Of a stretch of 47,669 bases of DNA, positions 1 through 6,786 are shown piece by piece. The notes under the pieces were generated by a model. That model saw nothing but the letters and a program-made list of their open reading frames with translations. It was not told the origin of the DNA and did not search any database. Position 1 is the first letter of the stretch. The number at the start of each line of letters is the position of its first letter. The position numbers and the translations under genes are program-made. This stretch comes from a virus, in IMG/VR virus record IMGVR_UViG_3300028115_000033, positions 1 through 47,669 of that record; one strand, given 5' to 3'.

Positions 1-717
1 GCTCAACATGATGTTAATAGACTAGCACGGAATGACGCAGATGATTCGTCTATTACACTTGAAGCAAGAAAGGCCTTACGTGCTGCAAATTATACAAACA
101 TACCCACGGCCACAATACAGGCCGTATTTGATACTGCTTCTGAAGGTGATATATGGTCCTTACCTGAAAACACTTACGCCGCAGAATATCCTTACAATCA
201 TGTATATGAAACAGAAAGCGGCCATCTATTTGAATTTGATGATACACCAGACAAAGAACGTATATTGCTTTATCATCACAGTGGTACAGAAACAGAAATC
301 ACGGCCGCAGGTACACGAAATACAATTAACAAAGATTCAACCTATACGATAACCGAAAAGAACAATAAGGTCTACATTAAGGGAGACTCTGATGTCACAT
401 TAGGTGGCCGTCATAAAGTCATTATTAACGCAGACGGCCAAACAGGTAACAACTATGATATACAGATTGGTCCTAATGCAAATGTCAATATACAAGTAGA
501 AGGTGGTAACGTCAATGTATCTGCCTTTACATCACAAAACGGTCCTCAAACAGTAGGTGGTGATATTAATCTATTTGCAGGTAAAGACATTACTATGGCC
601 GCTACAGGCCAGTTAACCATTAGTGCCAATAAAATCATAGAATCATCACAGACAACGACCACAAGAAGTGCTCAACAAGAGTATCACACATACGGTAACC
701 CAATTGACCATAATTAG
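1..717 (+). CDS. gp5: Baseplate central spike/hub protein gp5, 3' part (5' truncated)
   Basis: The reading frame is open from base 1 to the TAG at 715-717, so only the C-terminal 238 residues are in the window. It contains the block YPYNHVYETESGHLFEFDDT at about residues 69-88, followed by PDKERI, typical of T4 gp5 and VgrG-type spike proteins. After that come short beta-strand repeats (GDSDVTLGGRH, GPNANVNIQVEGGNVNV, GGDINLFAGKDITM) expected of the triple-stranded beta-helix needle. In T4, gp5 sits at the tip of the tail tube and punctures the outer membrane. No lysozyme domain is visible in this part; whether one exists upstream cannot be said. GGCC tetranucleotides are much denser here than in the baseplate genes further right. 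The internal TTG at 265 is not a real start because the frame continues upstream. Confidence 0.88.
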   Translation, partial: AQHDVNRLARNDADDSSITLEARKALRAANYTNIPTATIQAVFDTASEGDIWSLPENTYAAEYPYNHVYETESGHLFEFDDTPDKERILLYHHSGTETEITAAGTRNTINKDSTYTITEKNNKVYIKGDSDVTLGGRHKVIINADGQTGNNYDIQIGPNANVNIQVEGGNVNVSAFTSQNGPQTVGGDINLFAGKDITMAATGQLTISANKIIESSQTTTTRSAQQEYHTYGNPIDHN

Positions 718-785
718 GCGAAGACTAACTTAAACACTATTAAAACTGGCTGGGCTTTCTAATCTATAAAAGTAGTAAGTAACAT

Positions 786-983
786 ATGAATATATCGAAG
801 CGGCAAACTCAAGGCAAAACCTTAGCCTCATATACAGGAATTTTTTTCGTGCTATTTTTTGTGCTATTAGTCGGATGTGTCAAAGTGTCGGTATCTTGTA
901 AAGTAGATAATGTAGAGAAAATCGCATCCGCGGTCGAAGACTGTAAAGAACAACCTAACATGGCTATCTCTAAGGAGTTCTAA
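786..983 (+). CDS. Small putative lipoprotein, 65 aa, unknown function
   Basis: I do not recognise this protein. It has a basic N-terminus (MNISKRQTQGK), a hydrophobic stretch at residues 19-30 (IFFVLFFVLLVG) and then LVGC, which fits a lipobox with Cys31 as the lipidated residue. The rest is short and polar and holds two more cysteines (VSCKVD, EDCKEQ). If processed, the mature part would be only about 35 residues and would be anchored in a host membrane. Size and layout resemble outer-membrane spanins (Rz1-like), but there is no neighbouring inner-membrane spanin and the mature part is not proline-rich, so that is only a possibility. A TATAAAAG sequence at 764-771 resembles the late box imperfectly. 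Confidence 0.6.
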   Translation: MNISKRQTQGKTLASYTGIFFVLFFVLLVGCVKVSVSCKVDNVEKIASAVEDCKEQPNMAISKEF

Positions 984-1031
984 TCTTATACATAGTTATG
1001 TTGAGTCCCAGAGGAAAGTGCTAGAGCTAGT

Positions 1032-1340
1032 ATGATTACAATTACAGAAACAGCAAAGTGGCGTCTATTTCAAGTTAAACTGAAAAACAAATCTCGTTAC
1101 ATACGTTTAGATGTAAAGGGAGGTGGGTGTGCAGGTTTTAATTATGAATGGTCTTTTACAGAGGATAAGGAAGACAATGATATGTTATTAGAAAACGTTT
1201 TATTAATATCAAAGGATTTAGAGTTTTACTTATTAGGTACAGAATTAGATTATATAGATGAGGCCTTTAAAAGCGAGTTTGTAATTACGAATCCTAATAG
1301 TAAGTCTAGTTGTGGCTGTGGGGAATCGTTTAGTATATAA
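1032..1340 (+). CDS. A-type iron-sulfur cluster carrier (IscA/ErpA/HesB-like)
   Basis: A 102-aa protein of the usual A-type carrier length. The three invariant cysteines are present with normal spacing: Cys33 in GGGCAGFNY and Cys94/Cys96 in the C-terminal SSCGCGESF. The middle has the family's ELDYIDEAF segment. In bacteria such proteins accept Fe-S clusters or iron and pass them to apo-proteins in the cytoplasm. Related genes are known from marine T4-like phages, where the recipient is unknown. It is alone, between gp5 plus a lipoprotein and a fibre gene that has its own late promoter. The nearest purine-rich ribosome-binding candidate (GAGG, 1011-1014) is 17 nt from the ATG, further than usual. 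A transfer to a phage-encoded Fe-S enzyme, such as the radical SAM protein at 25616-26263, is possible but speculative. Confidence 0.9.
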   Translation: MITITETAKWRLFQVKLKNKSRYIRLDVKGGGCAGFNYEWSFTEDKEDNDMLLENVLLISKDLEFYLLGTELDYIDEAFKSEFVITNPNSKSSCGCGESFSI

Positions 1341-1398
1341 CGCAAAAAATTTTTCGCAAAACTTCGAGTAACTTGAGTGATAACTTGTGCGGATTTCT

Positions 1399-1406
1399 TA
1401 TAAATA
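1399..1406 (+). promoter_or_regulatory. T4-type late promoter box
   Basis: Exact TATAAATA, 23 nt before the ATG at 1430. The predicted +1 lies near 1412, giving a short leader with a purine-rich GAGAGAG ribosome-binding region. The 26 bp at 1386-1411 recur exactly at 3245-3270 in front of another fibre gene. Confidence 0.82.
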
Positions 1407-1429
1407 TAGTATAGTAAAGAGAGAGATAA

Positions 1430-1810
1430 ATGAGTCGTTCCCATTTAGAACAAACACTAGGTACTAAATTACCCATTACAGATACAGGTGGTGTTAAAAC
1501 TGTCAGTATCTCTGGTGGTGTGTTAGATATTGATTTTAATTACGGTGTCCATGTTGTAGCACATGACGCCAATATTACTTCTATTACCTTTTCAAATGTT
1601 AAAACAGATTATTCTTCTAAGAATAAGGTCTTGGTTATTTTAACACAAGACGGTACAGGCAGTCGTACAATTACATCTTCAGGATTTTATACAGCAGGTG
1701 GTTTAGGTTTAGATATATCAACAACGGCAAATCATATTAATATGGTCACTTTCTTAACGACTGACGGTTCTACATTCTACGGATTTAGTAATGGCAAAAA
1801 CTTTAGTTAG
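1430..1810 (+). CDS. Small beta-rich virion protein (fibre/decoration type), 126 aa
   Basis: The product is short, rich in Gly/Thr/Ser and alternates polar and hydrophobic residues (GGVLDIDFNYGVHVVAHDAN, then ITSITFSNVKTDYSSKNKV). This fits a beta-sandwich or fibre segment. The central ITSITFSNV and VLVILTQDGTGSRTIT motifs resemble segments repeated in phage fibre proteins. No enzyme motif and no signal peptide are seen. The gene has its own late promoter (1399-1406) and GAGAG ribosome-binding region, and is 8 nt upstream of another structural gene, so a shared late transcript is likely. A virion role is inferred from composition and context only. Confidence 0.72.
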   Translation: MSRSHLEQTLGTKLPITDTGGVKTVSISGGVLDIDFNYGVHVVAHDANITSITFSNVKTDYSSKNKVLVILTQDGTGSRTITSSGFYTAGGLGLDISTTANHINMVTFLTTDGSTFYGFSNGKNFS

Positions 1811-1818
1811 AGGTTATT

Positions 1819-3228
1819 ATGCCAATAGCAGTCACTCCCACAACTAATTACGGAAACAAAACAGTATCAGGTACAACATCTGCTAATGCACTTGTATTAC
1901 TAAAAAATCCTTCTTCAGGTGAAGTCGTAGCCACCACAACAGCAGACGGTTCAGGTAATTATTCATTTACCGTTTCTAATTCAATACCTTTACAAGTTTC
2001 AGTGCCGTCATCTGTTGACCCACAATTACAAACAACAATAGATATTACTTCACCTGCTACACCGTATTCTGATTATGGTAATGACCAAGTACCTATGGCG
2101 GTTGCAGACTTTCCACAAACAACTGGTTCTGGTGCTGGATATTACATTGGAACACCTACAGTATCAATTGTAGATACTACAGGTTCAGGCTCAGGCGCTG
2201 AAGTTTCTGTAACTATGGCTAGTGTAGGTGACCCTTTTGCAAGTTATAGTAGTCGTGTCGTATTAGATAGTTTATATGGTGGTGTTGCAAAACCTTTACG
2301 ACAATATACTATTTCAAGTTTAGGTAGTGGTTATGAAACTCCTAAAATGAGAATTACAGGAACAGAAGTTTTAAGTACCGGTTTAACACCAGAACAATTA
2401 GAAGCATCATTAGGTATTACAACAGGTTTTAGACATAACGGTTTTAATTTTTATACTGAAGTAAGAACAAGAGATTTAAGTTGTATTACAAGACAGTTAG
2501 GTGTTGTTGGTGTAACAGGTGTTGAACAAGTTTTAGGTTCAGACCATTCTACTTGGGGTGATTATGATAATGACTATAGAGGCGGCCGTTGTACAGCAAC
2601 TTTTCCTGGTGAACAAGATGTTTCAGAACCAGCAGATGATAGTTCAGTTGATGGTGCAACAGCATTACAAGATGTAAAAGATGTAATAGATAATGCAAAC
2701 TATTATAATGGTTCTCAATTAGCGGCCTACTTTGCAATTATCTATGGACAAAATCCAAACGATATAACACATACAGGTAACCCAGCTGCACCATTTAGTG
2801 GTGTGCCTTCAAATGTTTTAGATGGTGGTGCTTTATGGGCATATAATCAAAATCCAAAAATTATTTCAAAACAAGAATTGGATTTATTAAAAGGGTACTT
2901 TGGTAGAAAACTTATGGTAGAACCTATATCAAGTATTTTACCTACTACTGCTTTTTGGAATTCATATACAGCAGCGACAGTTTTATTAGGTGCTTGGAAT
3001 CTAGGTCAAGGTGTTTTTCAAACTTCTATTGTAACTGAATTAGTAAGTTTTATTAGGCAATATAATGGTGTAGTAATTTCTGATATGTCACAAAGAATTA
3101 AACCTATATTAGATAAAATCACAGCAGCTGGTGGTAAAGACTTTAATACACTACAAACACAAACTAATAGTGGCCAAAGAGTGTTATGGAATTTTAATGG
3201 CACAGAACCAACAAATTCTAATCTTTAA
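1819..3228 (+). CDS. Structural protein with N-terminal Ig-like domain, 469 aa
   Basis: Residues 1-70 look like a bacterial Ig/carboxypeptidase-regulatory beta-sandwich (VSGTTSANALVLLKNPSSGE, then TTTADGSGNYSFTV), a fold common in virion proteins. Residues 85-185 carry GSGAGYYIGTPTVSI and SLGSGYETPKMRITG, similar to the GSGY-type beta repeats of the large baseplate proteins in this window. The C-terminal half changes character and is more helical, ending in a probable helical bundle (SDMSQRIKPILDKITAAGG). No catalytic motif is recognised. The start has an AGAGG ribosome-binding site at 1809-1813. A tail-fibre, decoration or baseplate-accessory role is likely from composition and late-gene context; the exact role is unknown. 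Confidence 0.72.
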   Translation: MPIAVTPTTNYGNKTVSGTTSANALVLLKNPSSGEVVATTTADGSGNYSFTVSNSIPLQVSVPSSVDPQLQTTIDITSPATPYSDYGNDQVPMAVADFPQTTGSGAGYYIGTPTVSIVDTTGSGSGAEVSVTMASVGDPFASYSSRVVLDSLYGGVAKPLRQYTISSLGSGYETPKMRITGTEVLSTGLTPEQLEASLGITTGFRHNGFNFYTEVRTRDLSCITRQLGVVGVTGVEQVLGSDHSTWGDYDNDYRGGRCTATFPGEQDVSEPADDSSVDGATALQDVKDVIDNANYYNGSQLAAYFAIIYGQNPNDITHTGNPAAPFSGVPSNVLDGGALWAYNQNPKIISKQELDLLKGYFGRKLMVEPISSILPTTAFWNSYTAATVLLGAWNLGQGVFQTSIVTELVSFIRQYNGVVISDMSQRIKPILDKITAAGGKDFNTLQTQTNSGQRVLWNFNGTEPTNSNL

Positions 3229-3257
3229 TTTTCTTAATGTTAACTGTGCGGATTTCT

Positions 3258-3289
3258 TATAAATATAGTAAAGAGATAGATTATAAATA
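3258..3289 (+). promoter_or_regulatory. Tandem pair of T4-type late promoter boxes
   Basis: Exact TATAAATA occurs at 3258-3265 and again at 3282-3289, inside a 20-bp unit repeated with a 24-bp period (3257-3276 and 3281-3300). Both point at the ATG at 3308. The second box gives a short GAGAGAGA-containing leader. The upstream half is the same 26-bp cassette as at 1386-1411. Confidence 0.82.
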
Positions 3290-3307
3290 TAGTAAAGAGA
3301 GAGATTT

Positions 3308-4084
3308 ATGCCAGGTATAATAAGAGTAGGTTCAGAACCAGCAATTACAGCAGAGAGTGCTTCTATCTATTCAAAAGATGCCGATAGTGGAAGTGGTGTT
3401 ACAAACTATGCATTGTATTCAGAGCAATTTGATCAAAGTGGAACATGGTTAGATGCTGGTGTAGGTGCACCTGCAGCTGGTGTTGTAACAGCAAATGATG
3501 GGACTGATCCAAATGGTAACACAACAGCAGATCGTATTTCTGGTGGTCGTATTCAACAAGCTTATATGAGCTACACAAGTGGAAATGATTATACGTTTTC
3601 ATTATATGTAAAAGGAACAAGTGGTCAAACGGTTGGACTAGGTTATTATAATAATTCAGGTGATATAACAACCATAAGTTATACACTTGATGGAACTTGG
3701 CAACGATTTAGTCATACCTTTACAGCAACAGCAACAAATCTTAATTCAGGTGGAGCTCGTATTGTTATATCAGGCAATGGAGACAAATCACAAACAGCAA
3801 CAAACTTTTTAGTTTGGGGTGCTCAACTTGAACAAGCATCATCAGCAAGTAATTTATATGTGCAAACCACATCATCATCAGCTACAGGTTATGAACAAAA
3901 AGCAGCGATGTATGTAAAAGATGAATCTGGTAATGAAACAAAAATCTCTCCTCACAATGCAAATGGTGAATGGGAATATTTGTCAGTAAATAAATTGACT
4001 GGAAAAACTGTAAGAGTTAATATGGAAGAAATGATAAAAGACATAGAACAACTTACAGGAAAAACCTATCTCTATAATAAATAA
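3308..4084 (+). CDS. Fibre/decoration protein with jelly-roll (carbohydrate-binding-like) domain
   Basis: A 258-aa protein. Residues about 30-185 match a beta-jelly-roll pattern frequent in phage adhesins: NYALYSEQFDQSGTW, a DPNGNTTADRISGG turn, YTFSLYVKGTSGQ, GTWQRFSHTFTATA and FLVWGAQLEQ. Such domains bind carbohydrate in other proteins, but binding residues cannot be assigned here. The last 40 residues (GEWEYLSVNKLTGKTVRVNM, then EEMIKDIEQLTGK) form a separate polar helical tail that could be a docking segment. It is preceded by two late promoter boxes and a GAGAGAGA ribosome-binding region. I favour a host-recognition or capsid/tail decoration protein. Confidence 0.75.
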   Translation: MPGIIRVGSEPAITAESASIYSKDADSGSGVTNYALYSEQFDQSGTWLDAGVGAPAAGVVTANDGTDPNGNTTADRISGGRIQQAYMSYTSGNDYTFSLYVKGTSGQTVGLGYYNNSGDITTISYTLDGTWQRFSHTFTATATNLNSGGARIVISGNGDKSQTATNFLVWGAQLEQASSASNLYVQTTSSSATGYEQKAAMYVKDESGNETKISPHNANGEWEYLSVNKLTGKTVRVNMEEMIKDIEQLTGKTYLYNK

Positions 4085-4155
4085 TACTATTAATAATTTT
4101 ATATTTTTTTTACTTCCGAACATTGTTGAATTAACCCACAAGAGGACTTACACTT

Positions 4156-4413
4156 ATGCCTAAACAGCCTAAGAAGATTACACTTACGTCTTTAAAGAAA
4201 AAGGCACCTAAAATACCTAATCATACTTGTGTCAGTATAGATAATGTAATCAGTAAATTAGAAAAGTTAGTTGAACGTAAAAAGACGTTAGATAAAAAAT
4301 CGTTAAAAGACTTAACCAAACGATTAGAAAAATTAAGAACGGCCAATGAAGACCTACGAGAAGGTGGTATCTATTGGTACGAAAAATTAAAACTGTTATT
4401 AAAAAATAGATAG
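4156..4413 (+). CDS. Small basic coiled-coil protein, 85 aa, unknown
   Basis: I do not recognise a family. The N-terminus is strongly basic (KKITLTSLKKKAPK). Residues about 27-70 are charged with leucine/isoleucine heptad spacing (VISKLEKLVERKKTLDKK, then LTKRLEKLRTANEDLREG), consistent with a coiled coil. The tail is aromatic and basic (IYWYEKLKLLLKNR). There is one cysteine and no membrane segment. An AGAGGAC ribosome-binding site lies just upstream (about 4140-4146). The next tiny ORF starts 11 nt after the stop. A nucleic-acid or virion-scaffold role is conceivable but unsupported. Confidence 0.6.
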   Translation: MPKQPKKITLTSLKKKAPKIPNHTCVSIDNVISKLEKLVERKKTLDKKSLKDLTKRLEKLRTANEDLREGGIYWYEKLKLLLKNR

Positions 4414-4423
4414 GAGGTTTCCT

Positions 4424-4501
4424 ATGAATTACTACGTTACAGGAACACTTATTATATTATTAGTTGCGTTTGCATTAATTGTTGGACCTTATCCATATTA
4501 A
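4424..4501 (+). CDS. Micro-ORF, 25-aa membrane peptide
   Basis: ATG at 4424 is preceded by a strong AGGAGG at 4412-4417 with 6-nt spacing. The reading frame gives MNYYVTGTLIILLVAFALIV followed by GPYPY and TAA. It is a single hydrophobic helix of about 15 residues, enough for one membrane span. The very good ribosome-binding site is the main reason to call it. It may act as a membrane peptide, or its translation may matter for the structured leader of pstS downstream, because its start region carries one copy of a 10-bp element discussed at 4517-4584. Confidence 0.5.
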   Translation: MNYYVTGTLIILLVAFALIVGPYPY

Positions 4502-4516
4502 ACTTTTGTTACAGTC

Positions 4517-4584
4517 GGTTTCCTATTGTTAAATACTATTGAGCATATTATTGCTCGTATCTCTAAAGTAAAACATAGGAAACC
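4517..4584 (+). promoter_or_regulatory. Inverted repeat sequestering the pstS ribosome-binding site
   Basis: GGTTTCCTAT at 4517-4526 is perfectly complementary to ATAGGAAACC at 4575-4584. The latter contains the AGGA (4577-4580) that sits 7 nt before the pstS ATG. A nested 5-bp stem GAGCA (4541-4545)/TGCTC (4552-4556) lies inside the loop. A direct copy of GGTTTCCTAT also occurs at 4416-4425, over the start of the micro-ORF, giving an alternative partner. Control of pstS translation is inference. Confidence 0.5.
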
Positions 4585-4587
4585 TAA

Positions 4588-5526
4588 ATGAGAAAATTAT
4601 TATTAGTTTTTATAATGAGTTTGATGACAACTATATCATATGCAAGGGATCAAATATCAATTGTTGGTTCTTCAACCGTATTTCCATTTTCAACAGTCGT
4701 AGCAGAAAAAGTAGGTAAAAAGGGTATTAAAACACCTGTGATTGAATCGACTGGTACAGGTGGTGGTATGAAATTGTTTTGTAAAGGTATTGGTGTAAAT
4801 ACACCTGATATGACAAACGCTTCACGTGCCATAAAACCAAAAGAAAAAAAGATGTGTTTTGAAAATGGTGTTACCGATATTTCACAAGTGATTGTGGGTT
4901 TAGATGGTATTGCAATTATTCGTTCACTTAAAAATGAACCTATAAACTTTACACAAGAACAACTATGGCAGGCCTTATCAGCAAAAGGTTCTTTACCTAA
5001 AAAATGGTCTGATATAGATTCAAGTTTACCAGATATTAAAATTCAGGTACTCGTTCCACCACCAACTTCAGGTACAAGGGATGCGTTTAATAGTTTAGTG
5101 ATGTCAAAAGGATGTCCTAAAGAAATTAAAGAAGCAAACAAAAAAGATTGTACGTTATTAAGAGAAGATGGTGCTGCTATAGAAGCAGGTGAAAACGATA
5201 CTTTGATTATTAATAAAATTGTTGCTGATCCTAATAACTTTGGTATATTAGGATATTCTTACTATGACGCAAACAAAGACAAATTAAGAGCAGCTTCAAT
5301 CAATGGTAAATCAATATCAAAACAATCCATACAAGATGGTTCGTATCCAATAAGTCGACCATTATTCTTTTATGTAAAAAATCAACACAAAGGTGTCATA
5401 CCTGGTATTGATGAATATATTAAAGAGTTTACTTCAAAAAGAGCAATTAGTAATAGAGGTTACTTAACTGATTTAGGTTTAGTGCCTTTGGCTAATCCAC
5501 AAGAAGCAATTACACAAGTAAAATAA
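4588..5526 (+). CDS. pstS: Periplasmic phosphate-binding protein PstS
   Basis: A 312-aa protein with a Sec signal peptide (MRKLLLVFIMSLMTTISYA, probable cleavage after Ala19). It then has the family's phosphate-binding hallmarks: ISIVGSSTVFPFS (about 24-35), ESTGTGGGMKLFC, NASRAIKPKEK and PPPTSGTRDAFN. The length is normal for PstS. In cells PstS delivers phosphate to the PstCAB ABC transporter; phage copies, well known in marine T4-like phages, are thought to boost phosphate uptake during infection. No pstC/A/B is present here, so the product must work with host transporter subunits. No convincing Pho box is visible. The leader contains an inverted repeat covering the ribosome-binding site. 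The gene faces convergent small genes across a hairpin region. Confidence 0.93.
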   Translation: MRKLLLVFIMSLMTTISYARDQISIVGSSTVFPFSTVVAEKVGKKGIKTPVIESTGTGGGMKLFCKGIGVNTPDMTNASRAIKPKEKKMCFENGVTDISQVIVGLDGIAIIRSLKNEPINFTQEQLWQALSAKGSLPKKWSDIDSSLPDIKIQVLVPPPTSGTRDAFNSLVMSKGCPKEIKEANKKDCTLLREDGAAIEAGENDTLIINKIVADPNNFGILGYSYYDANKDKLRAASINGKSISKQSIQDGSYPISRPLFFYVKNQHKGVIPGIDEYIKEFTSKRAISNRGYLTDLGLVPLANPQEAITQVK

Positions 5527-5534
5527 AATAAAAA

Positions 5535-5602
5535 CCTCACCGAGAGATAATTAACAAAAACAAAAGAGAACTCTCGGTAAGGAAAAATAACCCTTAAAGG
5601 GT
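5535..5602. terminator. Hairpin region between convergent genes, probable bidirectional terminator
   Basis: ACCGAGAG (5539-5546) pairs with CTCTCGGT (5571-5578), and CCT/AGG outside a single mismatch extends the stem. Next to it ACCCT (5590-5594) pairs with AGGGT (5598-5602). Read leftward, this second hairpin is followed by TTATTTTT, as in an intrinsic terminator for the genes at 5607-6778. Read rightward, it would close the pstS transcript less classically. Confidence 0.6.
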
Positions 5603-5606
5603 AACT

Positions 5607-5882
5607 CTAAATTCCGTATTCATTTAATCTAAAATCTACCACAGGCATAAAGTCATAAGCATATTCATTATCAGGCAATGCACCTGACATTTTAACTAAC
5701 GTATCATATGGTTTACGTTTGTCAAAAAACTTTTGTAAAACAGTTTTAAGATTATCAGACATTGTATGGGCAATACTATTGTTAAATTTACAAAACAAAG
5801 TACCACAGACTACGTTAACATCTGTAGCACCAACTTTCTTTGCAACTTCAATAATTTCATTTCTTAATTGTTCATTTGTCAT
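5607..5882 (-). CDS. Unknown small protein, 91 aa
   Basis: No family is recognised. The sequence is mixed alpha/beta: an N-terminal helix (MTNEQLRNEIIEVAKKVGA), a short strand with two cysteines (VNVVCGTLFCKFNNS), a helix (MSDNLKTVLQKFFDKRK) and a polar C-terminus (YAYDFMPVVDFRLNEYGI). No signal peptide or membrane segment. It is the last gene of a leftward set of five small genes and ends 5 nt before a hairpin/terminator. It is probably an early or middle host-takeover or accessory protein, judging by strand, size and promoter type only. Confidence 0.6.
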   Translation of the reverse strand: MTNEQLRNEIIEVAKKVGATDVNVVCGTLFCKFNNSIAHTMSDNLKTVLQKFFDKRKPYDTLVKMSGALPDNEYAYDFMPVVDFRLNEYGI

Positions 5883-5900
5883 AATATTACTCCCTATTAG

Positions 5901-6266
5901 TTATTTTAAATATAAAGGTCCTGTCCATTGAATTGGATAGTTACCTGTTAATACATTTCCTCTTGGTGAGTTTAAAGCAGGTTTATTATAACCAGCGGCC
6001 TTTAGTATATCACCTTTTTTAAAATGTTTAAAATCTTCTTTTACGATAAAACAAAAAACGCCAGTATCTTGTACAACTTTAATGTACTTTTTACCTTGTG
6101 ATATTTTTGTTTTTTTATCCCATAAACTAGTTTGTTCTAATGAATAACCAGTTAGTTCTTTTTTGCCATAACTAGTTGACATTGCAACATAGTCAGCTTT
6201 GGCACCAGCCATCATAAACTTAATGCCTTCTTCAAGTGTTTTACATTTTTGTGATACTTTTATCAT
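5901..6266 (-). CDS. Unknown protein, 121 aa
   Basis: I do not recognise the family. The protein looks like a small globular alpha/beta domain: an N-terminal helix (KTLEEGIKFMMAGAKADYVA), then beta-strands (KYIKVVQDTGVFCFIVKEDF), then FKKGDILKAAGYNKPALNSP. The C-terminus ends GNYPIQWTGPLYLK. An AAGGAC ribosome-binding site on the minus strand, inside the end of the upstream 42-aa ORF, supports the start at 6266. It is the second-last gene of the leftward small-gene cluster. Confidence 0.62.
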   Translation of the reverse strand: MIKVSQKCKTLEEGIKFMMAGAKADYVAMSTSYGKKELTGYSLEQTSLWDKKTKISQGKKYIKVVQDTGVFCFIVKEDFKHFKKGDILKAAGYNKPALNSPRGNVLTGNYPIQWTGPLYLK

Positions 6267-6270
6267 AGTG

Positions 6271-6399
6271 TTATTTGTCCTTTTTAGTTTTCATTATTTG
6301 TATTACTTGAAATAAAGATTTTGTTTTAAGTAATTTGTTTCCATAAGCAAGTCTTCTTTCAAGTTTTTTAATTGCAGTTTTTAATTGTTTATTATTCAT
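6271..6399 (-). CDS. Micro-ORF, 42 aa, basic helical
   Basis: Reading leftward from ATG at 6399-6397 gives MNNKQLKTAIKKLERRLAYG and a basic continuation ending KTKKDK, with the stop at 6273-6271. Its ATG shares one base with the TAA of the upstream ORF (TAATG), an arrangement typical of translational coupling. Its last codons hold the AAGGAC ribosome-binding site of the 121-aa gene. It looks like one charged helix with heptad-like leucines. Unknown function; the tight packing is the main support. Confidence 0.52.
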   Translation of the reverse strand: MNNKQLKTAIKKLERRLAYGNKLLKTKSLFQVIQIMKTKKDK

Positions 6400-6554
6400 T
6401 ATTTTTGTAATACAGCAGTTAATGTTCCAGTAAGTATTCCAGTCAATACTAACATGGCACCCATAAAAAATTGATTTTCTTCAATGGCACCAGCAGCAAA
6501 AAACATACTGAATACAAAAATCATAAAACTTATCATTGATATTTTGTCTTTCAT
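6399..6554 (-). CDS. Small membrane protein, 51 aa, two membrane segments
   Basis: Leftward ORF from ATG 6554-6552 to TAA 6401-6399. It has two hydrophobic stretches, MISFMIFVFSMFFAAGA and MGAMLVLTGILTGTLTAVL, separated by a short polar turn (IEENQFF) and flanked by a charged MKDK start and QK end. A hairpin of two membrane helices fits small phage holin-like or inner-membrane accessory proteins, but nothing specific to holins is visible and no lysis gene lies next to it. A GGAAAC ribosome-binding sequence precedes the ATG. The stop overlaps the next start. Confidence 0.55.
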   Translation of the reverse strand: MKDKISMISFMIFVFSMFFAAGAIEENQFFMGAMLVLTGILTGTLTAVLQK

Positions 6555-6568
6555 AGTGTTTCCTTTCA

Positions 6569-6778
6569 TTATTTAATTTTATATACACCAGTTTGTTGAT
6601 ATACTTTGTAATCGTGTATAATTTTATTAATAGCATTTTTCATATTAATATTAATTATATCTAAAAGTTCATTATCAACTTCGATAATTTCTTTTATGTT
6701 TTTGTTTATTTTATTGATTTGTCTATATGCAACGTTTCTAACAATTGCCATATTCATATTTGTGTTTTTGTTTTTCAT
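6569..6778 (-). CDS. Unknown small helical protein, 69 aa; first gene of the leftward cluster
   Basis: The product is Asn/Ile/Lys-rich (NKINKNIKEIIEVDNELLDI, then INMKNAINKIIHDYKVYQQT) and probably all-helical with an amphipathic pattern. No family is recognised. It is the first gene behind a good sigma70-like promoter at 6787-6815. The predicted transcription start lies only about 2 nt before the ATG, and there is no Shine-Dalgarno. Small, AT-rich and first in an early-type unit, it fits phage host-takeover genes in general, without a specific prediction. Confidence 0.58.
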   Translation of the reverse strand: MKNKNTNMNMAIVRNVAYRQINKINKNIKEIIEVDNELLDIININMKNAINKIIHDYKVYQQTGVYKIK

Positions 6779-6786
6779 ATACTATT

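Noticed and set aside
32-352. 106-aa plus-strand ORF at the left edge
   Set aside because: Out of frame with gp5, which is open through the region and has recognisable family motifs.
4441-4587. Pho box upstream of pstS
   Set aside because: No pair of CTGTCAT-like direct repeats with proper spacing could be found; the strongest structure is the inverted repeat instead.
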